Part shown: positions 1 to 11,838 of the stretch, piece after piece
How positions within the stretch are numbered: position 1 is the first letter of the stretch
Layout: each line of letters opens with the position of its first letter
Origin: Parapristionchus giblindavisi
Lineage: Eukaryota; Nematoda; Chromadorea; Rhabditida; Diplogasteridae
DNA: 64,000 nucleotides
Assembly (NCBI GenBank): GCA_943737045.1
Contig: CALSFV010000260.1
Location: 248,001 to 312,000 of the forward strand
Direction of reading: 5' to 3'
Program-made: the position numbers and the translations under genes
Notes under the pieces: model-generated
Database searches by the model: none
The model's input: the letters and a program-made list of their open reading frames with translations, nothing else
Told to the model about the DNA's origin: nothing

Positions 1-198
1 TTATTATTACCAGCATCCATACTGTTTATACTAGATAGGCTGTCACTCGAATATCCTGCGGATGTTTACGATTCAGTTCCCGCGTGTCCAGGCGAGAAAA
101 CCGCACGATTTCGCCCCCCCCCCCACGGAATTCACATCCGCAACGTTATTTTATTCCTCGTCCTCTCCGGCTTGAAACGCCCGACTTCCAACCTCGCC

Positions 199-1234
199 TA
201 GCAGAGGTGTACCCCTCACATGTGCCTCACATAACACCGATGAGAAAGTGGGTCGTCAAATTCGAGAAACAGGACTTTTTCATCGAAGATGAAGACCGAC
301 CCGGTTTCCCTGTGGAAGTCGGTCTCGATCGATTGCTCCAAGAGGTAGAGGCTGATCCGTATCCCGATACCGGTGATATTGCAATGGCACTTGGGGTCAA
401 CCAGAGCACTGTGGTACATGGTCTTCACACTCTCGGAAATAAGTGAAAATAGAGAAGATGTCTACCCCACGTCCTATCCGACTACGACAAAGATCGCTTA
501 CTGGACATGGCAAAGACTTTTCTAACTCTACGTCGCCGGCTTGTTTGGCTGGTCAACGTTATAACCGGTTATAAAAAGTGGGTGCTCTACGATTACGAAG
601 AGCCAAGGAGACTGTGGTTCGGTCAGCGCGAATAGCCAGCAGATGCCCCCAAACCCGATTTTCACCGCCAAAAAGTGATGCTGTATATCTGGTATTCGGT
701 ACGGGGAGTCGAGTACTACAGTATTCTGGTCCAAGCCATTTTTCTTCCAAAGCAAGACAAAGGAGAGACCATTGTATTCGAGAGAGTTTGTATGTTGAGC
801 GGTCGTTCTTGCTTTGAAAGTCATGAGAACGCTGTGGTACTGGGAACTCCTCCCCGAGGGTACGACTATCACGGCACATGTCTACACTATCCAGCTGCGG
901 AAGCTAACCTCCACCTCGAACAATCACGCGGGAAGGACACTCGGATCTAATTTCAACATGACAACGCTCGACGTCATGCCAAAAGAACGACCCATGCTGA
1001 GCTAACGGGATATGAGTGAACTGAACTCCCCCACCCTATGTACTCACCTGACCTTGCCGACTATGGTTGTCACCTCTTTCCGGCGCTCCATCACTTCATC
1101 TATCCATACCGTACTCGACACCTATTTCCAGAATTATCTCCAGTCCTTTTATCATGAATGGATCCATAAGCTTCCGGGTAAAAGGCAGAAGGTCATTCAT
1201 CCGAACGGAGAATATTTCCAGAATCCATCATGCT
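199..1234 (+). pseudogene. Decayed mariner-family (Tc1/mariner) transposase
   Basis: Mariner transposases cut and paste DNA at TA sites through an N-terminal helix-turn-helix region and a DD34D catalytic domain. Recognisable pieces occur in order but in different frames: an HTH-side segment with RPGFPVEVG and ALGVNQSTVVHGLHTLG (about 240-440), a piece like the family's TGDEKW block reading ITGYKKWVLYDYEEP (about 560-600), WYWELLPEG (about 837-860) and a C-terminal KRQKVIHPNGEYF (about 1186-1215). Several frameshifts and about 125 bp of extra sequence between MLYIWYSVRGVEYY and WYWELLPEG show that it is dead. No terminal repeats were found, so the boundaries are those of the coding remnant. 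It is more diverged than, and distinct from, the mariner at 23955-25216. Confidence 0.8.
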
Positions 1235-1259
1235 TTGTTAAAATTTTATGATAATTTTT

Positions 1260-4200
1260 TGGCGAGTGAAAAACGAGCGTTATTTATGTCGTCGCCTAAT
1301 AATATAACTTTTTTTTTATTTTAATTATAATTTTTATAATTTTGTTATGATTGATCAAAATTTAAGGATCAGAAATCGACTCAAACCTCCATAGGTGTGG
1401 TGTACATCTCTCGCATGACTTGCGTAGGCATGAATAGGAATATGCTGACGCACAGTATTGACCCTATATACAATGTGTCGACTACGCTGGCTATGATGAG
1501 CCAATTACGCCAAGGATTCACTTGGACTCGACGGAGCCACGGTGGACTGAAATGGGCATTAATATCAGTTTTACAAAATATTTTCAGTTTCAAACTGCCA
1601 TCGACGGAACAGAACCTTATCTATGAGGAAAAGATTCCCGGAACTTCTTCGGTTTCTGGCCACCCACCCCTCTCTCACCGAAGAAGTGCCAGATTCCCTA
1701 GCAAAGTCTATTTAGAGAATTCTTCGAATTCGTCCCTATTAAATATCCGATTTTTCTAAAACTCACTGGCATATAACAACATAGCGATAGACATAATGAT
1801 AGCCGAGTAAGATGAAAGTTTGATAGAAAAGGGCTATAAATATAGCACCTGTAAATTGGTTCGTGATACACAGAGAAAAAGAGTGTAACCCACAGCACAT
1901 AATACATTGAAGTGTCATATTTAACACTTTATGTGTTATTTTTATCGAAAAAACAGTGTTAAATATAACAGTTCAGGTCTTGTGTTTTGCTCATAACACT
2001 TTTCTCTCTTTATGCTTGATACGTATACGGAAAGAAACAAACATACAAGCTACAACACCGTAGATGGTCGGAGAGTTCATAAATCGGTGACAGAAGAATA
2101 TAAAGCCCGACCCAGTCATAAAAATCCCCTAAAAACAACATAATAATTTATATTTTAAATAATAATATCAATGTACCGGGATAACGGCCATGTGCAGAAT
2201 CGATATTAGCATGTCCACAAAAGCGAAAATCATGAGAAGCCATCGATATGCTCCTACCTAGAGTGATATCAAGCAGTCAAAGGGTACATAATTTTGAGCA
2301 AATTGAAACTCTCCTCTCTGGCAGCGCTCACAGGTAGACAAAGAAAGCATGAGTGCATTGCCATACCAGAGATTTAATTTCAAATTAGCTTTAAACCAAT
2401 TACTTTTGATGTCCGTCCACTTACATGATTGTTTGGTGTCCGTATTATCACATAGATCAGCCATGTGTTGGCAATAACAGATATGATGGAAGTAGAATCG
2501 GTGAACACCTGAACTTAGCCATTCAGTTTTTGTCATTTACAGAACAGCATTACTATACTTTTAAAGAAGTCCAAATATTTTTAATTTGAAACAGTACTTC
2601 AATAAGAAAAAAACAAGCCTCATGTACTTCGCTACTGACAACTTTGGTCATCTCGAAATTTTGAATCTTCGCGATAAAAAGTACTAGAAAGGTCACTGTT
2701 ATCAAAATAAGTGCAGATCAGATATGAATGACTCCGTCGCAATAATTCTCATAATCGTTCATGAACTTACATATTATATTTATCTACGTGTCGAGCACGC
2801 AACGATACATATTAATAAAATGCAATGATACACGAAATAAGGATTATTTTAGTAGGAACACCGGGAAAAGGAATATAATTATATATATTTATTCACATTT
2901 AGCGAACAAATTTTGCGAAACTCGAGTAAAAGAATAATAATGAAATAATTGAAATAGTGATTATAGAATTAAGCATAATCGAGGATGTCAAGGATAAAGG
3001 ACGACAATTAGCAATATTACTTGATGACAAAAATAAATATTCCAGGATGAATAAATAACAATATTCCTTGATTTCCTTATGATAGATTACAGCATTGATG
3101 AATATGGATACGATAAGTAATATGGTCGTGACAACAACATCGTAGCAAGAGGGATTACATATTCAGTTAATCATTGGACATAAGTTCTCAATAATGATGG
3201 TATTGGGCGAATAAAAGCACTTGTTTTATTTGTACGGGAACGTCCGCAATGACTATTTCCTGATTATTCTAGTTCAGAAACTAGAACGATCTCTTTTAAA
3301 TATCAAATCAGAAGTTCAAATTTGTTTGGTGTGAGCAAGTGGAGAGTTAATCGAGAGTTAGGCGAGAGAGTTCAGGCAGCCGTTTTACGTACAGTTTGTC
3401 AATTTCTTATGCAAGTACATTTTATACGGACTTTATACGGTATATTTGATCTTGTATGCTCGAAGCAATAAAGTTTTAAAAAATGGACAAAGACTTTCCT
3501 AGATAATACATTACCGGTCACAATATAGCTTTTTTCATAGTAATTTTCACAGTAATTGAAGCTATTATCTTTGCTGCATAAGTCATGGTATCGTATTTAT
3601 TCTACACTCCACTACATATCAAATAATCTATCAACTATTATGTTTTCAATTTGCACTGCATAAAGTATGTTATGCTATGCATTGATCAAATTTCATGGGT
3701 AATATGGTTTGAAAACTTTCCGAAATATCGATTAGTACTATTGGAACCAGCAAACATTCATGGGAATGGTAAACGTCCATAGGACCGGTCAACTATTGTC
3801 CTCGCGCACTCTTTGAGCTGTGTACTATGTCGTTTGGACTCTCTCTTTCTCTAAATATAGAAATTCATTGTGGCAGTGGCACTGGTACGAAATAAACAAG
3901 TAAATGTTATACGGTCAATACCATGGGACCGGCAACTTCCATGGCGTAGAAGAGATCCGACGTATAATGTGTAAACGATGAGGTACTAGTATCAATGCGA
4001 AAATAATATTATTAATGATGTCGTGTATCATGGAATGCGTAACCTTGCAAAATAATTAGACAGTACGCTAATGTGTAGGAGCTAGTGGGCATAAATCCGG
4101 GCAAAATCATTTCGGTCTTACGGTTGCTATTGTTATGGTATTTTTCCTAATGCTGTTGTCAGAATACAACTAGACAATATAGAAACCTTTCGAGGTGGGA

Positions 4201-4725
4201 ACAGATTTTTTTTAAGGAGTAGTGTGTGAAAGTTTTTCCATGCATTCCTGGCAGATGTTATGCAAGGATCGTGAAACGCGATGCCAGACATATTAATACA
4301 TCAGAAATTATATTTATGTTTATGACATTCTGAATACTGCAGTGTGGGAATGATCAGACAGTCACATCATGCGAGAGAATACACTGTATGTTCATTGATA
4401 TATTAAAGGCAATGTGAATCTCTCCTCTCTGGCAATGCTATCCCGCTTTCTTTGTCTACGAGAGAGTGTTGGAAGAGCGGAGAGTAAAATTAGCTTAAAA
4501 TTAGCTCATTTTAGAGAAAATTGTTTTTGGATACAGGGAGATGATATCTATAGTTCTGCCTGGCCAGTTTAGTTACGAAAAAGCTGGTGGGTTCCCTTCT
4601 TTAAAGAGTAAATGAACAGAAAATGAGGAAAAGTCTGTATCAAAGTGATAATTTGATAATGATGTGCAGATCCGGGATCTGTCAAATATAGTTCGCTACT
4701 TTATGCTACCCCGTTGAGGCATTGT
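1260..4725. other. AT-rich stretch without a supported gene
   Basis: No open frame here shows family features or splice-supported coding. Short segments recur elsewhere: a purine-rich 'ctctcctctctggca' block at about 2306 and 4425 also appears near 21480 and 26810. At about 4540-4602 lies a right-end remnant of the element found complete at 26015-26377, ending CCCTTCT followed by TTAA. The 93-codon minus-strand open frame at 2258-2536 has no recognisable feature. Confidence 0.6.
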
Positions 4726-4735
4726 AAAGTATGTA

Positions 4736-4972
4736 AAGATAAAAGGTAGAATCCGTTAATCAAGGCACACGGAGTCCTGCGGGTGATCACTGTTAGGATC
4801 CTTCAAGGCCAATTCAGTCCGGAGGGCCTAATCTCTTCTTCGGATGATCTAGTCACTACCAATTCCCCTTTCGGGTGCCTTGGTTAGGCGGAGGTGGCGA
4901 AACGACCGGGAATCGAACCCTGGAAAGATGGAATAGCTGGGCGCGCCATAGACCACTACACCACTTCGCCTC
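4736..4972 (-). mobile_element. tRNA-derived SINE with target-site duplication
   Basis: Read on the minus strand, the element starts with a tRNA-like head: an A-box-like TGGTGTAGTGGTC and a perfect B box GGTTCGATTCC, the internal RNA polymerase III promoter. A body without coding potential follows, then a short CTTT/ACCTTT-rich tail. Identical 10-bp direct repeats AAAGTATGTA flank it at 4726-4735 and 4973-4982, the signature of target-primed insertion. Other copies: about 23110-23345 (opposite orientation, inside kinase intron 4) and a 3'-end fragment at about 45328-45403. Confidence 0.85.
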
Positions 4973-5350
4973 AAAGTATGTATTCAACCATTTTCTTGTA
5001 CGTGTCCTAAAATGTATTGTTCATTGCGTACCCGCACAATAAAGTTTTATTATAATTTATATTATTATTCTATATCGAACTTTCGGTTTCTATAAATCTC
5101 TCAAAATCCCATGCTATCCCACTTACAATCAGCGTATCAAATAGTACAAAATAAGTTCATGTGATTTTATCGTTGCACACTTTCTTGTATTTCATGCAAC
5201 GTCAATTAATATAATAATTATTCATCAGCTTTGTGATCTGTCAAATGCATTATTGTTCTCCATGTTTCTCTATTTCATTTTTATCACTCTTCTGCGCACT
5301 GGACGGTTCGCTCTCCACACGCAGGTCCCTTTTCAAGACTTTAACCTTAA

Positions 5351-5463
5351 AGGGAGCGTAACCTCACTCAATGAGCTCTTCATTGCGCACACTATTTCTC
5401 TGTTCTCTAACAACAAGAAAACGTAGTGCGTTGAAGATGCCATTGAGAGAGGTTACGCTCCCT
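5351..5463. mobile_element. MITE, AGGGAGCG family, TTAA-flanked
   Basis: A short palindromic element begins AGGGAGCGTAACCTCACTCA and ends with the complement, with TTAA at 5347-5350 and 5464-5467. Related copies with the same TTAA flanks lie at 17753-17855, 38253-38365 (diverged) and 49226-49338. The 17753 copy is absent from the paralogous site in duplication unit A, so these are true insertions. It carries no coding capacity. Confidence 0.85.
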
Positions 5464-5712
5464 TTAACATTAATATTGATCAAATTTTCTACCTCAATTC
5501 GATTAACATGGACTTAACTTCTTTAGTCATGCTGCTTAAGTCCCTAAAACTAAAAATATTACTCTAAAGAATTCCAAATTGATTTGAGCAATTCTGGATC
5601 TTAAAACCATAATTAGATCTGAGTCTTCGCGACGTCGCTCTATATCTAAAATTTTCGTTTCAGAATTCGCTTTTCACTCAGACAGATAATCAATCAATAG
5701 TCATACGCAGTC

Positions 5713-6839
5713 ATGGGTTGTTGCTCCAAGCAGAAGGTGCACTATTGATTGTTAAAAAAAATTCTGTGCCATTGAAGGTAAACTTAGTACTAAACTGGCT
5801 ATATATATAATATTTACAGTTTTTTTGCAATATTTTCTAGCTCTTCACTATAACCATCGAATTTTCAGAAGTCAGTACATGGTAAGACTCCTGGATCAGC
5901 TCCTGGAGCTCATGGAACTAAGCTCGATCATCTAGGTGCTCCTAAACTATTACTGTAACCCAATCCACCATTACAGTAATTAATTTGGCTAGTACCGTAA
6001 CCAACGGAACGTAACAAACTAAGTAACGAACTAAGTAATTAAGTTGCATATGCACTAATCCGAGACCCCAATATCTTACAATAAACCATTTGTTTAAGCC
6101 ACGGATGCTCGAATTCAACGAAAGCATGACAATCATCAGAAGGCTTTGAATTCTAAAGACTCGATTGATGCTAAACCTAAGGAGGTTAAGCAAAAAGAAG
6201 CTAAGAATGATAATATTAGAGATAAGAAGAAGGATTCAACATCTCCTCCGAACGATTCAGCATCTCCTGTGGTAAATTGCTTTACGTTATATCATGAACT
6301 ACCGATGCTAGGAATACTGTAGACTACGGTAAAGTACAAGAAAGAACTGATTATATTTCCAGAATCCTCCATTGGCAGAGCCAATCTCTGAAGCTAAATC
6401 GGTTCCTAAATCGGTGAAATCCGCGAGATCAATCGATAATGATGTTGGAACTTCCAAGGTTTAACGAAATCTTTGTTATGTTTCCAAAATGTGCTATTCT
6501 TGCAGAAGGGATCGAAGTTTCCTGTACAGAAGATGACCATTACCAGGTATACTGTAGCGAGTCTAAATCAATCAATAATCGATTTGTTTCAGTCATGTAA
6601 AGGACGGGATGGTGATCTCGCAGTGGGCGTACACTGAGATGAGAGAGGTATACGGTAGTTTATTGATTTGGAAAATTACTGTAGTAATTTTGTTTTTTTC
6701 TCAAAAGTAGATGCCGTTTAATACTGATTAGTTTTAAATACGAATATTAATCAATAATTTGTAGATTGGCACCGAACCATCATCGATTGCTGATCTTCTT
6801 GCTGGAGGTGGTAGATCACAGCTCAATCTTAAGGCTTAA
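5713..6839 (+). pseudogene. Lysine-rich MGCC protein, copy 1 (probably damaged)
   Basis: Family not recognised. The start MGCCSKQK would suit N-terminal myristoylation and cysteine palmitoylation, so a membrane-attached protein is plausible (inference). Exons by splice sites and alignment to the 49452-50762 paralogue: 5713-5736, 5869 onward, 6099-6271 (Lys/Ser-rich), 6363-6458, 6506-6546, 6593-6647 and 6765-6839, the last encoding SSIADLLAGGGRSQLNL before TAA. Exons 3-7 join in frame. Exon 2 has lost the paralogue's donor and runs into TAA at 5956-5958, so the gene is probably broken or starts differently. The C-terminal exons are almost identical between copies, suggesting past constraint or recent duplication. 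Confidence 0.55.
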
Positions 6840-7663
6840 TAGATAATGTCTGATTGTATGAAGGAATGAATGAATAGATAAATGAATGAAATGGATAAAT
6901 GCTTGATTGATTGATTGACTGATTGTGTTTTGCGATGATCACAAAAATGATGTGAATTGCCACATTGCATTTTTTTAAAATAACAATTCCGTACAAGTCT
7001 ATTGAACAAAGCAGCAACACAAGGAGCAAACGTTAGAGATTAGACGTTAGACACCATTATCGTTTCCAAATCCTTCCTGATTCGACTTCTGCTCCGGATC
7101 TATGCTGAGAGCTCCGACACCGAGCTCCGAACTCCGATCTTCGATATAATATGATGGTTGCTTGAAACTCGCACATGCAATAGTGAAGAGAATAGGAGAT
7201 GTACAGGGTGCGGTAGAATTACGGAGACATGATCTTTAATCTCCGGCCCCTCTCTATGCGAGCAGTACACCCAAAAGCTCTTGTTAAATTCAGGAAGAGC
7301 GGAAAATCATTTCTCCATAATTCTGCCACCCTGTCTGTCGTGAATTGTCTAGAACCAATCAATATTTTACACCTTTGTTCAATCATAAGAGACCATGTAT
7401 AATAGCCTGGAAAAGTACTATTGCACCATTGCGGTATGAAATGTGGTGCGTAATGCGGTGTTACATTTCGTGTACACCAAAAACAATGAACCCGGAACCA
7501 ATTATGTGTTGTGGTATTATGGTCGTTGATTTCGAAGAAATATTTTCATCAAAACCGTCGGCACCTCTTTGATCTTTCCTTTCATGATACACTTCCTTTC
7601 GAGTCATTACTTCACCATGGAAATATATTTCAGCTTTAGTTGCATTCACGACGTTCTTCAGTC

Positions 7664-8531
7664 ATGATTCTCCCGGCATTACTTTTCCTCGTTTTATCCG
7701 AGGTATAGCTTGACATTTACTACTTTTTAATACAATTGTATCGAAATTAATAATATGCATTTATACCACAGGCTCAAAATATTCGCGTACGCGTCAGTCA
7801 CAGTCAATATAATCAATTGCCCGAAGATCTCAAAATGTTTCTGAAATGTTTGCAAAATTGTCAAAAGGCGGGTCTATTTGCAATACTACCCAATACTTTA
7901 TTTATTTATTCATTCATCCTTTCAGAATCCCGATTGTGATACACTGGTGTTCAATATAGAACCAGATTTGAGCTGTAAAATTTCACCCAATGAAGTTATC
8001 GCTGACTCCAACGCCCTAACTGCTGTCAAAGAAGAATGCGACGAACAGATCTCTAGCACGCTAGTCATGGAAATTTCAACACACTCGTGTCTAAGTATTC
8101 CTTCCCTCAACATTACGCAGAATGACCAATTTGTATGCAATAATGGGCGATATATTTGTCGTAACGGCTTCGACGTCTATTTAGTGTTAAATAATGAGTT
8201 ATACAACACAACTTACACAGGAAGATCAGTATATGTGCAGCAGGACTATCTAAGTCTGTTTGCAAGCTCCAATTCCATCAGATTCCAAAGTGAATACGTG
8301 GTGCAAGTGAAATGCTTTCACAACACCGTTTCGGTCTGTGAAGATACCCTCCCCATAGGGGAGAATGCGTACCGTGACGGCAACGAGTTTATGTGCATGG
8401 ATGGCACGGTATGGGACCCTGATCACAATTCACAAGTGGCATCATCTGGCCATGTAAGATGCGATGGACGTTTTTGGTATTCTGGAAATGTACCACATCA
8501 GGGCTTTACAGTTAAGTGCAAGAAAACATAG
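7664..8531 (+). CDS. Secreted cysteine-rich protein, copy 1
   Basis: Family not recognised. Exon 1 (7664-7702) encodes a short hydrophobic signal peptide, MILPALLFLVLSE. Exon 2 (7772-7867) begins AQNIRVRVSHSQ and contains CLQNCQK. Exon 3 (7926-8531) begins NPDCDTLVF and has about ten further cysteines plus NTT-type glycosylation sequons, ending KCKKT before TAG. The frame joins only if intron 2 uses a GC donor (AG/GCGGGT) with the TTTCAG acceptor at 7925. The usual GT four bases later would put exon 3 out of frame. A TTTCAG at 7627-7632 upstream of the ATG could be a 5' splice or trans-splice acceptor. An AATAAA lies about 110 bp after the stop. The protein is probably extracellular; its role is unknown. 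Confidence 0.75.
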
Positions 8532-9545
8532 CCAAAAGAAGTGAATTTAATCTTTTAATGGCTTTTGTTAGTGTTGGTTTTTTGGTTTCACATTTGTTTA
8601 TTTCAACTTCTTCATTGTATTTACATGGTATTTGTTATGTTCGAATAAACGGTTTCAAGCAGCATTCTTTAACAAACAAAGCGCCATATTGTTTCATACG
8701 ATTCTGTCAAGACTAATAATATCATATTATAATAATAATATCATATTATAATTTATCTGCACCGAGGCACTATATCAATTAAGTGAACAATAATAGGATA
8801 CGATTGACGACTCTCCGAAATTGTTGGTAATGTATGTAATATTTCGACGATATTAGGGTGGGTCCAATCGACGTTTAAATACTCGAATACTAGGAGCACT
8901 GTCCATACAATATATCGGGGGCTTTATTAAAATAATGAAGAAGACCCCGAAAACTATTCCCATTGATGATAAGATATGCAACATTACGTTCCAAATTGCT
9001 AATTGTAAGGGCTCCTCACCCCACTTTGTCATGAACTTCACAAACTTGTCAATAAGACTAAATAAATCAATTTACATATTCAACAGTTATCAACAGTGAC
9101 AACGGCGATTTGTTTGGCAATGTTTGACGACTATTTGACGACAACAGTGACAACAGTTTCTGTTGATTGTTACAGCATCCAAATCGGCCCATTCGAACAG
9201 AACATCGCAGCAGAAGCAGGGACGATCTTTACTGGAGTCCTTCTGCAAATGCTCATTCAACACCGTATTAATTAATATCTTTAAAAACCAATTATGGAAG
9301 TTGATAATCTATCAAACCTGGGAAACTCGTTTGACGAGTTTATTACAGCTACATGAAGGGGGAGTCACGATCTCAGTAGGTTTTATAAATCGGAAGAATT
9401 TACATCCGTTTACACGGCAAGTATAAAACAACTTCCCCTGGTTGAGTGTCCCCTGGAAATTTACATAATTTGGATGTGCGACAGTTGTTGAAAAGAAGAG
9501 GAAGACAATCACATCTTTGTTTACCTTATTCAGCTGCACGGGTAC

Positions 9546-9739
9546 CTCTGGTATTTTGAAACTTAAAGTCTACTTAAACTCCGCACTTTAAGTAGACTTT
9601 AAGTAAACTTAAAGTAAAACGCGTGGTGTGGTATACTGTAATGCATTTCGTCAAATGTTCTTTCACTTTAAGTTTACTTAAAGTCTACTTAAAGTCTGTG
9701 ACGTAATTTAAGTAGACTTTAAGTTTCAAAATACCAGAG
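9546..9739. mobile_element. CTCTGG MITE, copy 1 (2-bp TSD)
   Basis: Terminal inverted repeats CTCTGGTATTTTGAAACTT and the complement enclose an interior made of repeated AAGTCTACTTAAAGT-like palindromes. The empty site is present in unit B (gggtacattgc near 16917-16927). Comparison shows that only AC was duplicated (9544-9545 and 9740-9741). Confidence 0.85.
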
Positions 9740-9757
9740 ACATTGCACTTGTTTCTT

Positions 9758-9994
9758 CTCTGGTATTTCAAAACTTGAAGTCTACTTACACTTTGACTTT
9801 AAGTAGACTTGTAAGTATACTTTAAGTGAAACATAAGTCTACTTAAAGTGTGACGTCACTACGTAAGTCTACTTAAAGTGAGACGCAAGTCTACTTAAAG
9901 TGAAAACGTGACGTCACTCACTTTAAGTAGACTTAAAGTAAACTTCAAGTCGGTGACGTAATTTAAGTAGACTTTAAGTTTTGAAATACCAGAG
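9758..9994. mobile_element. CTCTGG MITE, copy 2 (2-bp TSD)
   Basis: Same family as the neighbour at 9546-9739, with ends CTCTGGTATTTCAAAACTT and the complement. The empty site in unit B (cttgcttcttgtcc near 16930) shows a 2-bp duplication, TT (9756-9757 and 9995-9996). The two insertions are 18 bp apart in one exon of the GRF-like gene. Confidence 0.85.
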
Positions 9995-10049
9995 TTGTCC
10001 TTCTCTTTGTTCTAGGTATGGATGGAGGCTGAATCAGCGTTTTTTTTAC

Positions 10050-11420
10050 GAAACTGATTGCGTGCATCTAAAAACTGTAACTCAGTATACAACTTGTTAG
10101 TTAAAATTTAAATGCTATTTTGCTGCAATTACATACTTCCAGTGATAAATTCTCTGCTTTTCAATGTCCTCATTAAAGTGATTACTCTCATTCAATTGGG
10201 GTTGGCACTTTTGAAACGTGCGAACAACTTGATCAAGAAGAATCTCAGTACAAAATCAAGATCCACGTTTTCCATAGCGAGAAAAGTCTGCAAGTATTTA
10301 TTGCAAAAGTGATATTGATTGTTTTATTGATTGCGTATTCCATTTTCTGTGATATTTTTGAGCCGAGAAACAATTGCAAAAAGTTTTCTTCGATATCACG
10401 CAAACATTGGTGTAAAATTAGTCACAGGAATTGTCCGTAAAACGCATAGAGATTTAGCAGTTATGTTGTATATTTAAGAGGAACAAGCGCTTGTTAAAAA
10501 TGTATAATGATGATGAAATTGTACTCTGTTCATGGAAGGAAAAGATAACATAAGAAAAACCCACAATATGTTCTAAACAATTCAGCGAATAAATTTTATA
10601 AATGCAAAGCGTACGATTGCACTATTATCGATGTATATAAGACATCTGAAATTGCAGTTACATTATCATAAATATGCAAAAATTAAAAAGGTGAAATCTC
10701 TAAAAAAAAGAAAACCAAGATGAGTTTATAGGGGATAACAAATACAAGAGTGCGAAATGCGCGTGGTTAGAACAAGTTAGAGAAAAAAGAAATGGTGGGG
10801 GAAACGATATATTCAAACCACGACGCGTTCAATTCGCCTGAATCTTTGCAACTATGAACACATGGGGCCTGTGACTTTCCCTACCTCTCCATTCATTCAT
10901 CCCCCTCATTCTCTGCCCTTTGATCTTTTCCTTCTTTCATGAAAGGTCTTCACACGAACTGCGTCTATAGCTCTCTACATGTAAAAGGTAAATGCACAAC
11001 CGAAATACGAAATACGACTTCAGACTGAGAGAAGTGTGTAAAGTGGATTAGAAAAACCGAACTGATCATGTAATAGAGGCCACTTCTTCATTTTAAGCAC
11101 ATTTATTAAGAGTAGACTGATGGGGGAGAAGCTCTTTATACTTGAGACAGTCAAAGACGATTGACGTTGACCTTCTTATGCGCATCTTCCGATTCCGCAA
11201 TTCTCGAGTCAGAGAAGATTGACAGGCAGTTTGAAGTTGGTTTACGATAATCATAAATTGGTACTCAAAAATGCAATTCGATTAAAGAGGAAAGGAACGC
11301 CATAACAATGATCTACTCAAACTTTTTTCTCAAGATTCTTATCGTCGCAACTTCATTAAACACTAATAGGTATATTTCAATTGCAATGTAGGAGGCTAAT
11401 GTTTGACTCCAGTTTTATTC
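10050..11420. other. Non-coding tail of unit A with a TATA-containing dispersed repeat
   Basis: No supported gene apart from the possible minus-strand exon near 10270. A segment at about 10500-10690 containing TATATAAG (10634-10641) followed by acatctgaaat recurs at about 17880-18050, 39420-39620, 42980-43200 (inverted), 44100-44300 and 46320-46510. Confidence 0.6.
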
Positions 11421-11493
11421 AGTGCTGGGTGATCGATCAATGATTGATACAACTTTATCAATCAATAAGTGTCGATTGGAGTTGATGATGGAT

Positions 11494-11719
11494 TCAGAAT
11501 CCCCATGGATCAGAGGAAAAGTCGTCCTCAGTGAAGGGGTTCACTTTATCTCCAGCGACTCCTTTGTCCTTATTCTTATAACTGACACTCTTGTCCTGCA
11601 AAGATCAGATATCACAAAGACAAAAGATCAAAGATCAAATAACACACCATGTTCTCCTTCGGCATTTGAGCTTCCTACCAGGCACGAGGAAGCTTCGGAA
11701 GAAAGCCTTGTTCCTCCCA
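11494..11719 (-). pseudogene. 81-codon DPWGF gene, copy A (truncated, stop codon)
   Basis: The terminal exon (11494-11595) encodes the same 33 residues as the copy at 27400-27501, ending NPFTEDDFSSDPWGF. The upstream exon (from 11648) has TAG after PRAW (complement at 11675-11677) and is cut at about 11719, where a fragment of the GGGCACTAC MITE follows (about 11733-11784). It lacks the N-terminal third and is a pseudogene, unlike copies B and C. Confidence 0.7.
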
Positions 11720-11838
11720 ATCCGTTTAAATTAGACATTTATACTATTATTTTGGACTGGTACCCTATTCTGAAGTAGCGCCACATTTCCGTACTAGTCT
11801 ATTGAACAAAACAGCACCACAAAAAGCAAACGTTAGAC

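Larger units (their letters stand above)
9090..10041 (-). pseudogene. GRF-type zinc-finger gene, copy A, split by two MITEs
   Basis: GRF zinc fingers bind nucleic acid in DNA-repair and topoisomerase proteins and read roughly CxC...N.GR.FY.C....C.FF.W.D. On the minus strand, exon 9318-9452 encodes NQGKLFYTC and CKFFRFI (first motif) and then PPSCSCNK. A 39-nt intron leads to exon 9090-9278, whose KDRPCFCC and LFEWADLD complete a second motif before a Cys/His-rich end and TGA. The exon upstream (from 9525) is interrupted by MITEs at 9546-9739 and 9758-9994; in unit B the same exon is uninterrupted (16902-16970). A possible first exon, MENVDLDFVLRFF, lies at about 10270. The GRF call rests on motif spacing only, and the second finger is degenerate. 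Confidence 0.5.
6985..11780. repeat. Segmental duplication, unit A
   Basis: Unit A starts near 'tctattgaacaaagcagca' (about 6997), and the same start recurs at about 11797 for unit B. Shared order: a flanking motif, the secreted cysteine-rich gene, the minus-strand GRF-like gene, AT-rich sequence, then the minus-strand 81-codon gene. Unit B (about 11790-20080) is longer because of insertions. Unit A alone carries the two CTCTGG MITEs at 9546-9994. Confidence 0.8.

Noticed and set aside
2258..2536. 93-codon minus-strand open frame with several cysteines
   Set aside because: It overlaps a dispersed repeat (ctctcctctctggca) and shows no family or splice support.
11422..11778. 118-codon plus-strand open frame recurring at 19821-20075 and (minus) 27259-27603
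   Set aside because: It is the antisense shadow of the two-exon 81-codon gene; it reads through that gene's intron repeat, and the opposite strand has proper splice sites and a shared stop.
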